The position numbers and the translations under genes are program-made. Shown here one piece after another: positions 12,511 through 23,900 of a DNA stretch of 64,000 nucleotides; position 1 is the stretch's first letter; the number at the start of each line of letters is the position of its first letter. This DNA comes from Polytrichum commune (taxonomy: Eukaryota; Streptophyta; Polytrichopsida; Polytrichales; Polytrichaceae), in contig OX485804.1 of the NCBI GenBank assembly GCA_950295325.1, positions 10,356,001 to 10,420,000 on the forward strand, given 5' to 3'. Under the pieces are notes generated by a model. It was not told the DNA's origin and did no database searches. It saw only the letters and a program-made list of their open reading frames with translations.

Positions 12511-13044
12511 AGTGTAGAAGGTGTATATGTAATAAACACGAACAATCCATGGAGAGAAACCTTCAATGTCATGTTTGGAGAAGTTAAACAATTTGAGTCA
12601 TGCAGAAGGTGCACAATTTTGACCTCTTAAACAAAGCATCCAATGATGCAACTTTTTTTCTTTTTGCCCATCTTGTTGCAAGGTGACAATGTTGTGTTTG
12701 TACAATGTAACTCATTTGCACACTTGGATTAAGTTTGGCATTCATATGTTTTTGTTGCTCCTTTATGTAAAGCCAACATTTGTCTCTTTATTGAAGAGGA
12801 AGGAGCCATGTTGCAAAGTCCAAGAAGTGGTTGGAGCCACCCCTACCACATAAAAAATGTAGCCACGTAGTCCTTCCCATCAATTTATAGTCTAAGAGGT
12901 GCTATATGACCCCCCCCAAAGAAAAAACTATCAAAGCCTTTTCATTTGCCCATTAAAAAAATAATTTGTTGCTAGAGTAGCCCTTAGTAGGCCTATAGTG
13001 GTGGCCATGACACCTATTTTTCTAAATTAAAAAAATGGGTTATT
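12511..13044. other. intergenic, no gene seen
   Basis: AT-rich flank downstream of the hAT remnant, with a short C-run near 12909. Nothing is recognised. Confidence 0.5.
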
Positions 13045-13498
13045 TTCTAGGGAGATCTTTTGGGCATAATCAATCAAAATCCTAGTATTCCAAGTCTAAC
13101 CGGTTACATGTTGACATCTTTTGGAGATTCTTTATTAATCTAAGATATATTCTTTAGATTCCTCCAAGACGACGGGTAATTCTCCTAAAGTCTAGAACTT
13201 CAACTAGTTATTCTCAAACTCATAACCGGTTCATCTGTAACTACACTACATATGATATTGAGTGTCACTTACTATTCGGAGTGACACATTCCTACATTTT
13301 TTTTCATTACTATTGATGTATCTTTTTTTTTTTACCAAGTGAAAATGGTAATGTTCTATAATGTCCCAAAAACCAATGCAACCATTCTTGGTAAAAAAAT
13401 GAGATGCACAAGAAGCAATTGTAGCCTTGCGTGATTCCAAATCATAAGTGATACTAAATATCATATTTAGTGTAGTGGTTGGTTCTCCCCTTTCATTG
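13045..13498. mobile_element. repeat family F, interrupted by a MITE
   Basis: The segments 13045-13241 and 13475-13498 together match the uninterrupted copy at about 27640-27888. Shared blocks are AACCGGTTCATCTGTAA and GGTTCTCCCC-TTCATTG. The gap is a 229-bp family A MITE at 13244-13472. Related copies lie at 13621-14050 (inverted), 14330-14568, 26632-26876 and 48.1-48.26 kb. Confidence 0.7.
13244..13472. mobile_element. MITE family A copy 3
   Basis: The ends are CACTACATATGATATTGAGT and ACTAAATATCATATTTAGTG, flanked by TA at 13242-13243 and 13473-13474. The empty site is visible in the sister F repeat near 27857 (CTGTAAG-TA-GTGGTCGG), which directly supports a 2-bp TA duplication. This fits Tc1/mariner-type (Stowaway-like) transposition. 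Confidence 0.85.
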
Positions 13499-13620
13499 AA
13501 GTGAAATCGTTGAATTTAAGAACCCTTTTTCCAATACTGTACGTTCGGCTTTAGGAAACTATGGACCAACTTAGGTAATGTGCACAAGGCTCATGTGATG
13601 GCCTGCCCCTCACTTTTGAC

Positions 13621-14050
13621 CAATGAACGTGGAGAACCAACCACTACACTATATAGGATATTTAGTGTTTGATACACTAAATACGAACACATACTCTAAA
13701 TATCAATAACCCTACGAAAGTAAGTAAAATTAAATGTAAACTTAAACACTAAATATCAACTATGGTAATATGTGGAAGTTACATGTTTGAATTTAATGTT
13801 AGTAAGATGTGAAGAAAAAATTGATTCAATAAGGGAGGTGGCAGTAGAGAAGGTAGCGGCACGTTTATGTCTAACACTAATTGTCAAAGAATTGAAAATT
13901 AGTGTTGAGCATGGTAGGGTGGTAATAATATTAATTATAATCAAATACTAAATATCCTATTTAGTGTAGTTTCAATTGAACCGGTTTAGTTTGAGAAATA
14001 ACCGGTTGAAGTTCAAGAGCCCATGAATCTATGGAATATAACTCAAATTG
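13621..14050 (-). mobile_element. inverted repeat-family F copy, interrupted by a MITE
   Basis: Bases 13621-13645 (CAATGAACGTGGAGAACC...) and 13969-14050 (AACCGGTTTAGTTTGAG, then CCGGTTGAAGTTCAAGAG) are the complement of the F repeat. They are separated by a 320-bp family B MITE at the same internal site where the neighbouring F copy carries a family A MITE. Confidence 0.7.
13647..13966. mobile_element. MITE family B copy 1
   Basis: A 320-bp element with ends CACTATATAGGATATTTAGT and CTAAATATCCTATTTAGTG, flanked by TA on both sides. The interior AACCCTACGAAAGTA and CTAACACTAATTGTCAAAGA blocks are shared with the larger copy at 46414-47008. Confidence 0.85.
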
Positions 14051-14329
14051 CTAGAGAAACCGAATAATCTAGAGGTGCAACTCCATAATTATTATGGATG
14101 TGTGTCACAAGTGGCAAGGACCAATGTTGGTTTGGTATCACCTTCATTTGATGTCATTTGGGCCTCTATAATGAGTAGTTTACATTTTTTTGGATATCAG
14201 GAGGGTATGAGTAATTGAGGATATCTTTGTTTTCAACACCATATTATCTCTCTCTCTCTCTCTTTCATTTTGGGGCTCCCCACAAGTGTGACCGCTAACA
14301 AAATGAGGCCCATGTAAGGGTCGTTTTAC

Positions 14330-14568
14330 ACACGAGTGAAAGGGGAGAAATTTAAGCCAACTCGGTCGCTATCCTTACTTCTTCAAAAACCAACCGTTTA
14401 TTTGTTGAAGTGCTTTAGTCACTCCTCACGCATTTACTAAGAATAGAAAGGTGCAAGATATGGTTCGGTTTATATCCTAGAATTTTGATTTTGAACTGGT
14501 GAATTGGGAAAATGAACTGGTTGATCTATAACTGGTGCCTGGTTCCCCTCATTCATCACTACACACGG
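14330..14568. mobile_element. repeat family F copy
   Basis: Starts GTGAAAGGGGAGAAATTTAA followed by GCCAACTCGGTCGCTATCC, and ends GGTTCCCCTCATTCATCA. The same start and a matching end occur at 26632-26876. Internal ACTGG(T)TGATCT blocks are shared as well. Confidence 0.6.
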
Positions 14569-15159
14569 ACCAAGAGTTGTGACCATGAAAATCTAAGGGT
14601 CCTTGAAATTATCCAAAGGCTTTACCATGAGAAATAGAAATTTAATGTTGCAATTGATGGGCCCTCAAGCTTAGTGTAAAGTGCAAGAGGTCCATCTTGA
14701 GGACCACAACATATAATATGGACAATCCAAATTAGCAGGTAGTCTGGGATCCCATCATACGTTGTACACATTTAGAATATCGTATGTATGTGAGGCCCAT
14801 ATCAAGCTCCAAACTACTCCAAGAGTTTACCTTAACTTCCCAAGCCTATAAAAGGGTTGTTTTGAGTCCTGGGAAGTGGACTCTTTATTGGAAACCTAAA
14901 TGACATGTGTGTGTAAATATGAAATAAACCCCCCTATGCATGGGAAATCTATAGAGAAAAATAAATGTTTATGTATTAACAATAGGTTAAAAGATGGATT
15001 CATGTATTTATACTATGCTTTTCAATTTCATATAAAAAATGCCTCCACTACATACACAAAATAAAAATCATGAAATAAATAGATACAAATTTATTACATA
15101 TATAATCCAATTTCCATTTCCAATGAAAAAATCACTGAACATATTGACCAGTATACTCC
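14569..15159. other. intergenic, no gene seen
   Basis: AT-rich; a few short frames but no recognised protein or repeat termini. Confidence 0.5.
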
Positions 15160-15826
15160 TAGCACCCTCTTTGGTGGGACAGGGGGAACCACTCCAAGTT
15201 CGCTTCACACTACGGTTGAGGGACCACTGGAGTATGTGAATGCAAGATGGAAGTAAGGTCTACATGGATTCCTACATGGCATCGAATGGATCATGTTTCA
15301 TGGTCACTTGGACTATTTTCAAAAACCACGTCTTGGAGGTAGGCCTAACACAAAACTAGGAGACCATGGCACTCCGAACGCTCACAACCGTTGGTTTATT
15401 CTATTTTATCATATGTGAGGACCTGCATGAATAGAATTTCATTGAAATAGCATTTGGTTGAGGCCCCGGTCACATATGACTTCACACTACACTTGAGGAT
15501 CCGTGACCACACTACATGATTTTGGAGGTGTCTTGGGACGACCTTTGGACACTTTCTTTTGGGCTCTCATAACTTCATGGTCACGGCTCTTGGCTCATGT
15601 GTGGAGTGACCCCAATACAATATCTGGTGAACCATCAAACATTATCCACTTGATGCCATGTAGGACACCATGTATATGTTTTCAGCCATCCCAATTTCTT
15701 TGGTCCCTCAAGCCCTTGGGGTCTGGTGTAAAGCAAACTTGGACCATCTCCGGCTTCCCAACCAATCAATCACATGATTTGTACACCTATCATGGCTCAA
15801 GGGTCCTCAAGCCTTAGTGTAAAGCT
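15160..15826. mobile_element. TIR repeat family C copy 1
   Basis: Aligns with the copies at about 22298-22790 and 56043-56463. Shared blocks include CTACATGGA-TCCTA-TGGCAT, AACTAGGAGACC-TG-CACT, CACACTACACTTGA and TTCATGGTCA-GGC, and it ends AGTGTAAAGCTGGGCC. The left terminus is not clear, so the start is approximate. An open frame at 15503-15817 appears incidental to the repeat. Confidence 0.55.
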
Positions 15827-16745
15827 GGGCCTAGGTTAGGCCTCCTAAGATATGGCAAACACCAATTTTATCGCTTTTAGCTTAAATTCGGTGTCCAAAA
15901 ATCTTCAAAATCGGCAATATATAAAAAGTTGCAGATTGCCTCGAACTTAATCACTTTTCGTGACGTAAGTTGTAAAAGTGTTAGTTGCTTGTTCTATTGG
16001 GCCCCAACGCCATCATCGAACCTAGTCGGAACATGAATTCCCATCACAACACGACGTTGCTTTGCCTGAAAGATGCCCTCTAGGGTTAGGTTCATCATTG
16101 ACTGTCGAAAGTCAGCTTTGTCCCATTTCAGAATGCTAAAATCCCACTCAATGCTTGTTGTGTTGGTGAAAGCATTTACCAATCTACCGCAGATTCTTTC
16201 GCAAATGCTCAAAGCATCCCTTGAGATCATCTCATCCCATATTGAAGAACGTTGTATGATCCTGCTTATCAACGAGGAGCTTGGAGCCATGTTCCCTCTA
16301 CGACGACTTGGCGTCCTCGCCGACAAGGTTGGGTCTACGACTCTACAGACACCTAGTCATCGACGGTACACAAAATCTGATATTCAGTGTGACTTATTGT
16401 TCGGAGTTACATGTTCCTATATCTTTTTACTATCAATGTACTTTTTTACCAAGTGAACGTGTCAATGTTCTACAATGTCCAAACAACCAATTTGACCATG
16501 GTTGGTAAACCATGAGATGCACAGTACACAATTATAGCATTTCGTAATTCCAAATCGTACGTCACACTATATATCATATTTTATGTAGTGTCATAACAAA
16601 GAACACCTCCAATGACACGTTTGCGCATCGTTTCTGGACAAAACATTCACTTCTTATTTTCGGCGTCCAAGAAACCTTATATTATCTAAATGTGACGTTT
16701 AAAACTAGAATACCACACCACTTTTTAGGAGGCCTGGCCTAGGTA
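15827..16745. mobile_element. non-autonomous hAT-like element with transposase fragment
   Basis: Imperfect inverted ends read CCTAGGTTAGGCCTCCTAA at the left and TTAGGAGGCCTGGCCTAGG at the right. The minus-strand frame 16326-15994 encodes the C-terminal dimerisation signature of plant hAT transposases (TSIEWDFSILKWDKADFRQS followed by MMNLTLEGIFQAKQ). A family A MITE is inserted at 16369-16585. No full transposase is present. Confidence 0.65.
16369..16585. mobile_element. MITE family A copy 4
   Basis: A 217-bp element: left end CACAAAATCTGATATTCAGT, right end CTATATATCATATTTTATG, flanked by TA at 16367-16368 and 16586-16587. The interior GTTCGGAGTTACATG and ATTTCGTAATTCCAA blocks are family A. 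Confidence 0.82.
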
Positions 16746-18706
16746 CTTAACTTCATTGTGACACAGGCTTTGCCATGACAAGTAAGTTAAATTGTGGGAC
16801 AGAAAGAACTTTCTGGAAGGCGTAGTAATAAGGGTGATGGCTTGATTACTGCTGGCAAATGTAGACAACAAAATCTCGACCAGGCTAGTAAAGGAGCCCT
16901 AGCCTAAAAAGCAAAGACAAACTTATTACACTTGACTGCCTTGGACGATAGCCGAATCATTAAGCTTGGGCTTATATAAGTTATGTGATCGTTCCTGAAG
17001 CTGTTGCAGAAATGAATAATGGCGAAGCCTTTTTGTGAGGTTTGTGTCCATGATTGAGGGAGAGAAGGGCTCATTATCTCTCATTCATCCAACATAAAAG
17101 CTCTAAAATAGTATATACCCCGAAGGTTATCTTTGATTAGTTAATTTGACATTGGAATCAGTTTTAAATACCTTGAATTAGTGTACCTGAGGTCATTTGA
17201 GAAATTGAGATGAATTGACAACAAATTTTTAAAATGATTTTGATACTATCTATCTATCTATCTATCTATAATGTTGGATGGATGAAAGGTATGCTTGTAT
17301 ATGACAATCCCCTCTTTCTGCGATTGGGCTATGTTTTGAGTGGATTGTGAAGTGTTGGGTTGTGATAGGGGTAAGCACACCTAAATTTGACGAAATAATA
17401 AGTGATGAACACATTTTAATTTTAATTATTATAGGACTGCTCAAGTTTATAAGTTTTGTGCAAGATCAAGAGGATTCTAACGCACTACATAATGGATCAT
17501 TGGAATATCGTATGCGTAAGTGACAAAGGTCTAAAGTTTGATGTGTAGGCAATTTAAAACCAACGCATGTATTAGATATTACGGTAGCGTACATTCTTCT
17601 AAACAATATGTACTTATTGTAATGAGATTTTTGGGTGTTGGTTTTAGGTTAGTTGTTGCTTCTAGATGATAAGAAAGTGTTTATACTAGGGTTCAAGACC
17701 AAGGAGACTCCAAAGTCAATCAATCTTATCGGTTGACGAGGACATGAGGCCTAGATGTTTTTTCTAAGATGTGCTGTAGGATAAAATGTTCAAAGATTTC
17801 TTGAGCGCTTTTGCAAAAAAAAAAAGGTTGTGAGGTTTCATCAAGGAATCATGTCCACATGGTGAGAAACACAAACAATCCCTTCAACTCACCCATAATA
17901 GATTTAAAAGTACTATTCTGTTGAAAATTCATCGTAAACACAAAACTTAATTTTTATTACAAAAATTGATGTAAATGATTGAAATTACAAGTTCTAACAA
18001 TGGATGGAAAGTTGCAAGCATGCTTTGAAGTGTAAGTGATCAAAATAATCAAAATGCTTTGGGGAATCTGAGGACATCATGTGGTGTAGAGGGTAACCAT
18101 GTGTAAGACAAAGCATAAACAATTTTCATGACTACACATGGGAAGGGAAGAAGGATATAAAAATACAAGCTTTTGAACCGGCACTAAGTGATACTTAGGC
18201 AAAACATTAATGTTGGATTCTGGTTGTCTAGTTTTGCAAATTTCGTAGATTGAAAAAATGCATGGGTTTCTTAAAATGCGTATGTGGGCACATACTTGCT
18301 TGATAATAATAACAAGCATCTAGGATGAAATCTCCCCTCCAACTCAAGTTTGCTTTTAACTATTTATTTGAGTTTCAATGTTTCAATGTTTAGTTTATTT
18401 CTGGGTCATGTAATTTTACATTTTACATTTTACATTTTTATTATTATAAACAATTTTTCTATTTGTAAAAATATTTGTACTGGTAGTTATATTTGAATGA
18501 CTATCTGTAAGACTAGGAACCAAAGATGTCACTACAAAGATTAATCTACAACTTAGTTTCAAGTGCTTTCACATGAACATTTTCAAGCACTTTTGGATTA
18601 GTTTGTGTGGCGTGATAGAATACAAAATGATATTGCTGCGACAAATCGCATGGTGGACTGAAACGTCATCGTTACAACAACGTAAACATCGATTGGGGAT
18701 CATGAA
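16746..18706. other. intergenic upstream of the DUF7796 gene
   Basis: No gene is recognised. A short CTAT tetranucleotide repeat lies near 17249-17271 and a TTTTACA repeat near 18416-18440. The region 17260-17440 shows weak similarity to 37400-37590 (an ATGAGAGGTA-GCTTGTATAT block). The promoter of the gene starting at 18707 should lie in the last few hundred bases, but I cannot point to a specific element. Confidence 0.45.
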
Positions 18707-18823
18707 ATGAGGCGCCTAGTGACAGCCACGCTGATTTCGGCAGTTTTTGTTGCGTTTCTTTTAATCCTTGCTTCCAACTATGAATCACCTACCAACACAT
18801 ACATCAGGATTACTCAACCTAAG

Positions 18824-18866
<43 letters not shown>

Positions 18867-20398
18867 AGTAATTCTGACTTTTGCGCTGCATGTAAAATCT
18901 TGATCACAATCTCCATTCATCATCCCTTGATGACAGAAAATATAAAAATATTGTAGTTCCGATGTTTTTTGATGAACATCTGAAGATGAAGAAATTGCAC
19001 TAGATTCAGAGTAAATGGAGGGCTGTGATTGGGTTGGAACGTGTTCACTTCAATAAGCTGACTTCTTGAATGAATCAAGGATTTTCGATATGTTGTCTGT
19101 TGAGAATCTTGCGTGAGGCTTATGGATCTGGTTTTCTAGCGTCAAGCATTAAAAACACTGCATGCCTTGATTTTCATCCCATGCTGCATTTGCAAGGAAC
19201 GCAAAAGAAGAGTTTCCATAGTTCATGTAACACTAAGTTCGCTCATTCGCTCGCTCCACACAGCTATTAAGAACCGCTCCATTAAATATTCTAGAACTTT
19301 TTTCACGAGATTTTGTTGTTGCAGAGTTCGATCAGTCATGAACCCAGACCTGAAGGTCGGGTGGCGATCTGTCTGGTGGGAGGAGCACGGGCGTTTGAAC
19401 TGACGGGGGATACGATCAAAAAATATTTATTGAGCACGTACAACAACACCGACGTGTTCTTGCACTCGCCTCTAGACGAGGATGCCTACAAATTCTCGAT
19501 GCTCAAAAAGGAGGAAGAGTTTGGCATCGCAGGTGGAAGCAATAATTACCGGTTGGCAACGGCGAGGATTTTTACGCCGACAAAACTTCTGGAATCACAT
19601 TTGGAGCACGAGGTTTTGAGCCCCAACAACTCGCCGAACGGGATCCAGGGACTGCTCCAATACTTTGCCTTGGTCGAGGGGTGTCTTGAGATGATTTCCA
19701 AGTATGCGGCCAAAAATGAGATTGAATACAAGTGGGTGATCCGCACCCGAGTGGACGGATTTTGGAATGGAATCCCTCCGCCACTCAGTTCCTTCCAAGC
19801 AGATTCGTATTACGTTCCCGTGGGATCCCAGTATGGTGGCTTGAATGACCGGTTCGGCCTCGGAAACTGGAACACGAGCACCGTCGCTCTGGCGAGGAGG
19901 AGTTTGCTCCCTACGCTGCATGCGAGGGGGCGCCGCCAGATGAACTCCGAGATGGCCTTCAAGGCGCAGCTGGTGGAGTTTGGGGTGCCCTTCCAGCGCA
20001 TCGAGCTCCCGTTCTGCGTCCTTAGTCGACGGAGTTATGGGTGGCCGCTACGCACGTCCCGTGACGTGCCAGTGGCGTCCATTGCAACTGCCGGTGCCCT
20101 TAGCGGCGCAAAGTGTCGGCCGTGTGCAACGGCAGTAGCCGCTGACGCCCCGGCCCAGGCGATGCTCAGCCGCCTTGATCGGTCTTGGGGCTGGCCCGGG
20201 AGCAACAACATCACTGGCCTTCGACTCTGCGACGCACGCGGCAATTGGGAACAACAGGCGGTCGAGCGGGAGGGGCCCTTGGGCACCGCATTTGCGTGCG
20301 AGGAGCATGTCCAAGAGTTCATGTTGCAATGGAGCGTCTGGGACGCGCCCTCACCCAAGGAGATCTGCTCGCACTCCACACTTGGCAAGATTGCATAA
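18707..20398 (+). CDS. type II membrane protein, plant DUF7796 family (glycosyltransferase-like)
   Basis: Two exons, 18707-18823 and 19325-20398, give 396 aa. The intron is GT-AG, phase 0 (AAG/gttctc ... ttgcag/AGT). Exon 1 (39 aa) supplies a short basic start MRRL and one hydrophobic segment (about residues 6-22), a signal anchor typical of Golgi type II proteins. Exon 2 opens the luminal domain with RVAICLVGGARAFELTG, followed by DVFLHSPLDEDAYKFS, NSPNGIQGLLQYFALVEGCL and YKWVIRTRVDGFW, then GGLNDRFGLGN. It ends with Cys-containing LSGAKCRPC and SWGWPGSNN blocks. These are the hallmarks of the plant family now listed as DUF7796, whose fold suggests a glycosyltransferase; no activity is established. 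I chose ATG 18707 because the overlapping ATGAAATGA at 18702 closes at once, and because exon 2 alone would lack the membrane anchor. The last 500 bases are visibly more GC-rich than the first half of the exon. Confidence 0.88.
18824..18862. repeat. CT microsatellite at the 5' splice site
   Basis: The intron begins GTTCTCTCT and runs as CT repeats to about 18862, starting two bases after the donor GT. Confidence 0.9.
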
Positions 20399-20996
20399 TT
20401 GACCTTGCTTGAGCAACAGATTTTCCAATCTACTTCTTGTTGTTGTTAAACTGTACGTAGTCATCTTATTGTTTTGGTGGTTTCCTGCTTCGAGTCCTGA
20501 GATACTGATCTGAAATCATACTCCAAGAACATTATATACGGCAATTTGCTTTGCACATAAACGGTTTCCCAATGCCACACACTATTAACAGTAGCCTAAA
20601 CCATGTTCCATTTGAGAATCTGTGCATTTCAAGACCAATAAAGAATCTGTAGCTAAAAAGCGCATTTTATTTCCAACATGACATACGCTGGCAAATTCAT
20701 TTGCTCTTTTGTAACTGATTCTTCAGTGCACTGAATCTGGATGATTCAGTAGTTGTTATTTTTTTCCAGAATTGTTTCAGTCAAGAACTACCAAAAGAGT
20801 GCAGCCGCTCCTCATGGAAATAAAAAAATTCTGAAAGTAGGCCTTGAGCCTTTGCCCCAGAGACATAATTGCTCAAAATTTCATGACAGATATTTCAGAG
20901 AGATCCAAAGATGAGTTTTCTTTTGGATGTCATTCTCCGTAACTTCTACTCGACGCAGGATGGTTTTTTAGAGCTACAATCGGAGCAGCTGCTTCA
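20399..20996. other. convergent intergenic spacer
   Basis: 598 bp between the stop codons of the plus-strand DUF7796 gene and the minus-strand TMEM8-like gene, so the two 3' untranslated regions must lie here or overlap. No other gene is seen. Confidence 0.7.
20637..20642 (+). promoter_or_regulatory. possible poly(A) signal for the DUF7796 gene
   Basis: AATAAA 239 bp after the stop codon. On the opposite strand an AATAAA at 20671-20666 could serve the convergent TMEM8-like gene. Plant poly(A) signals are loose, so this is only plausible. Confidence 0.35.
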
Positions 20997-23900
20997 TCAC
21001 ATGTCATTGTCGGTGGCAAATTCATCGAGTTCTACCGTATGCCTCAACATCGGAAGGTTTTCCATGTCACTTGGTTCTTGAAAACCCGTAGCCTCCTCTT
21101 CAGATGGCCAAGGTGCCTTCGTGGTAGAACATAGAATCAGAAATGCTGACGTGTAGATGCTCAAATGCCAAAGACTGCAAAAGGATCAATTTTTTTTTTT
21201 CTGTCATCGTTAGTTGATGCTCCAACAATATTGTGCAATCTATTGAACCACAAAGATTAACCACAAGAGGCAGACAACCAACCCGAATTTAAACGATTGG
21301 TGATAATTAAGACAGGTAGATAGCACCGATTTTAACCCCTAAGACGCTCTTGGAGCCCTATTTGGGCCCCTCGTACACATCGTATGTTGATATTGGAGAA
21401 ATCCTGTAATCCAACTGGAATTTAAGTTGGGAGTTGGTTGTTTTGTATACAATACTTTTCCAAGTTCGGTAAGTTTTCGGCGCATGCTTGGAGTCTGTGT
21501 GAAAGTTTTGAATGAAGAACTTTCTACATCGGTCAGCAAATTACATTACTGATTTTGGCATACCAAGAGGTGCTAGAATGAGTGTAGCCCCCAACTGAAC
21601 GAGTGTATAGAAAGTTCTTCGGGCAAACCTCCACCCCAGCTCCAAGCATGCCCCAAAAACTTACCGACATGGAAATGTACAGTATGCAAAACAACCAACT
21701 TCCGACCAAAAACTCCGGTTGAATTTAAGCATAACTCTAAGGTGCGAAGCCAGTATTACATTGTGATGTGACTTTTGTTTGGTAGATAGTGATAGTTTGT
21801 TGTTTTGGAAGCTTACACTTCTGCCACCCACACAAAGGAATTTGGAAAGAATTTGATGAAGATTTCATCCCCCAGTAGAAATCGAGATTTTCACAACCAG
21901 TATGAAACTGCTACGACATTTACGGGGTTGAAGAAACTTTACCAATCTCGCAATTGTTTTTTAATAAATTTTTAATTACAGGAGGCCAGGAAAGAATCAC
22001 ATAGTGATTATTTCTGTCTTGGGTTCACTCCAGAATACATCGGAGCAAAAAATTCAAAGTTTTTTAGTGGTTCATAGTGTAATTTTTTACCTGTGCCATA
22101 ACCAATAAGTAGTATCTGTCTCCAAGGCCCAGCTCATTGCTGCTGCCACCAAGATACTAAGCCCAGTAGTGAGGTACAACCACCGGAAACGTTCGTGCAA
22201 CTGCCTTATGAATCGTTGGCCTCTTCGATAGAGGGAATTAAATCTGTGCATTTAATATCAGCAAATTAGCATAAAAGAGTCTTCATCCTTCAAGTAAGGG
22301 GCACTTTACACAAGAGCTTTGAGGGCCCATGACCATTGAAATGTGAAACCTCTCATTGGTGGGAAGTGCCGACGACCGTGCCACTTCACTTTACACTAGC
22401 CTAGGTTGAGGGCCCAAGGTACCAAGGAAGTTAAATGGACGAACAAACCTACATGGAGTCCTATGTGGCATACAAAGGATAGTATGTCGTGGTCTACTGG
22501 ATCTTGCGTCAAGTCCACGACCTCAAAGAGGTGGTTGGCCTAATACATAACCGGGAAACCCATGACACTTCAAAATCTCACAATCTCGAATTACGATTTA
22601 TGTGTGGGATGAATAGGATGGTCATGACATAGCATTCTGTTGAGAGCCCGATCACGTGTGTCTTCACACTACACTTGAAAGCCCGTGACCACATTAAATT
22701 CAATTTCAATATTCCTTCGGATGAGTCCCGAGGGCCCTCCCAATTTCATGGTCAAGGCCTTTAGCCATAGTGTAAAGCGGGCCTTGGTCCACACAGTCAC
22801 TCTTGGGTCATTTTTAAGAATTACTTCTCAATGAGTAACTAATATTAGCTACTCATTGTTGACTAGGGTTTCCCTGCACATCCCAGTCAACAAGGAAGTT
22901 CGGATTCCTTACGATCAAAATCCAACAGGGTATTGTAAAAAAGCTTCGCAATATTGTTATTGCTTTTTCTGATTGACGATGAGTTGACATGGCTCTTCTT
23001 CAAGGTAATTTTTGCATGTTCAATTTATTTTAGTTTTTAAATTTTGTTCGTTCGTTCGTTTGTTTGTTAGTTAAGGAAGTGTCATGACTCACCTTAGGCT
23101 ACGCCACAGAGGCCGCAAAGTTCGCAGCCAAGTAGGAATTGATTCTCCTTTGCAGGATGCCAAGGCCCAGCCCAATACTAAACCTGCCACTCCCATAAGC
23201 ACCACCAGCAATAAATTCCATGCACTGCACAGAAAGTTCACAAGGAGGGTCAAAGTCGGCTTCATCAATAGCCTCGGCTTGTACACCATCTAGCAATGGA
23301 CTGTAAAACCACAACGAAGTACAATCATTTTTGTAGATCGAATAATATGCATCGACAAAAGTTTCTGACGAGTCACTCAAATATTTAGAGTTAATATCCT
23401 TCAATTGAACCAATTCATTCAATGGTTGTTTTGCACACAAACACTTTCCGTGTTCGATGAAATTTCGGTGCATCTTCAGAGTGGGGGTCTGAATGAAGTA
23501 CCATCCACACTCAATTTGGTATGTCAAGAAGTTCTAAAATGAGTTCGGCCCTCAATAAACCCTCCCTCCTCGTGACTTTAACTCTCAACTTTTAAAACAA
23601 GTTTGCATCCTATCACCAACTTCAAATTTGGTTAAACCCACAAACAGAAAGCCAAATGACATCCTTCACAGTGCATCATGATTGTGTAGCCAAGATGCAG
23701 ACACTCATAAAACCATTAAAAAACAACAACAAACAAAACCCATGCAATTCGCCTCCCCTAGAAAATTCATAAGAGCTCACCTGGTGGCATCCTCCTTGAT
23801 GGCAGCAGCTGTAATTATGGCCACTCCAAGATGCGCCACAGCCTTGGTGGATTGCTTGAAAGAGGCCATATACAGACACGTCACAACGACCACAAAATAC

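Noticed and set aside
19546-20402. Several open frames on both strands over the GC-rich part of the DUF7796 exon
   Set aside because: They are shadows caused by high GC in a conserved exon; the plus-strand frame with the family motifs explains the sequence.
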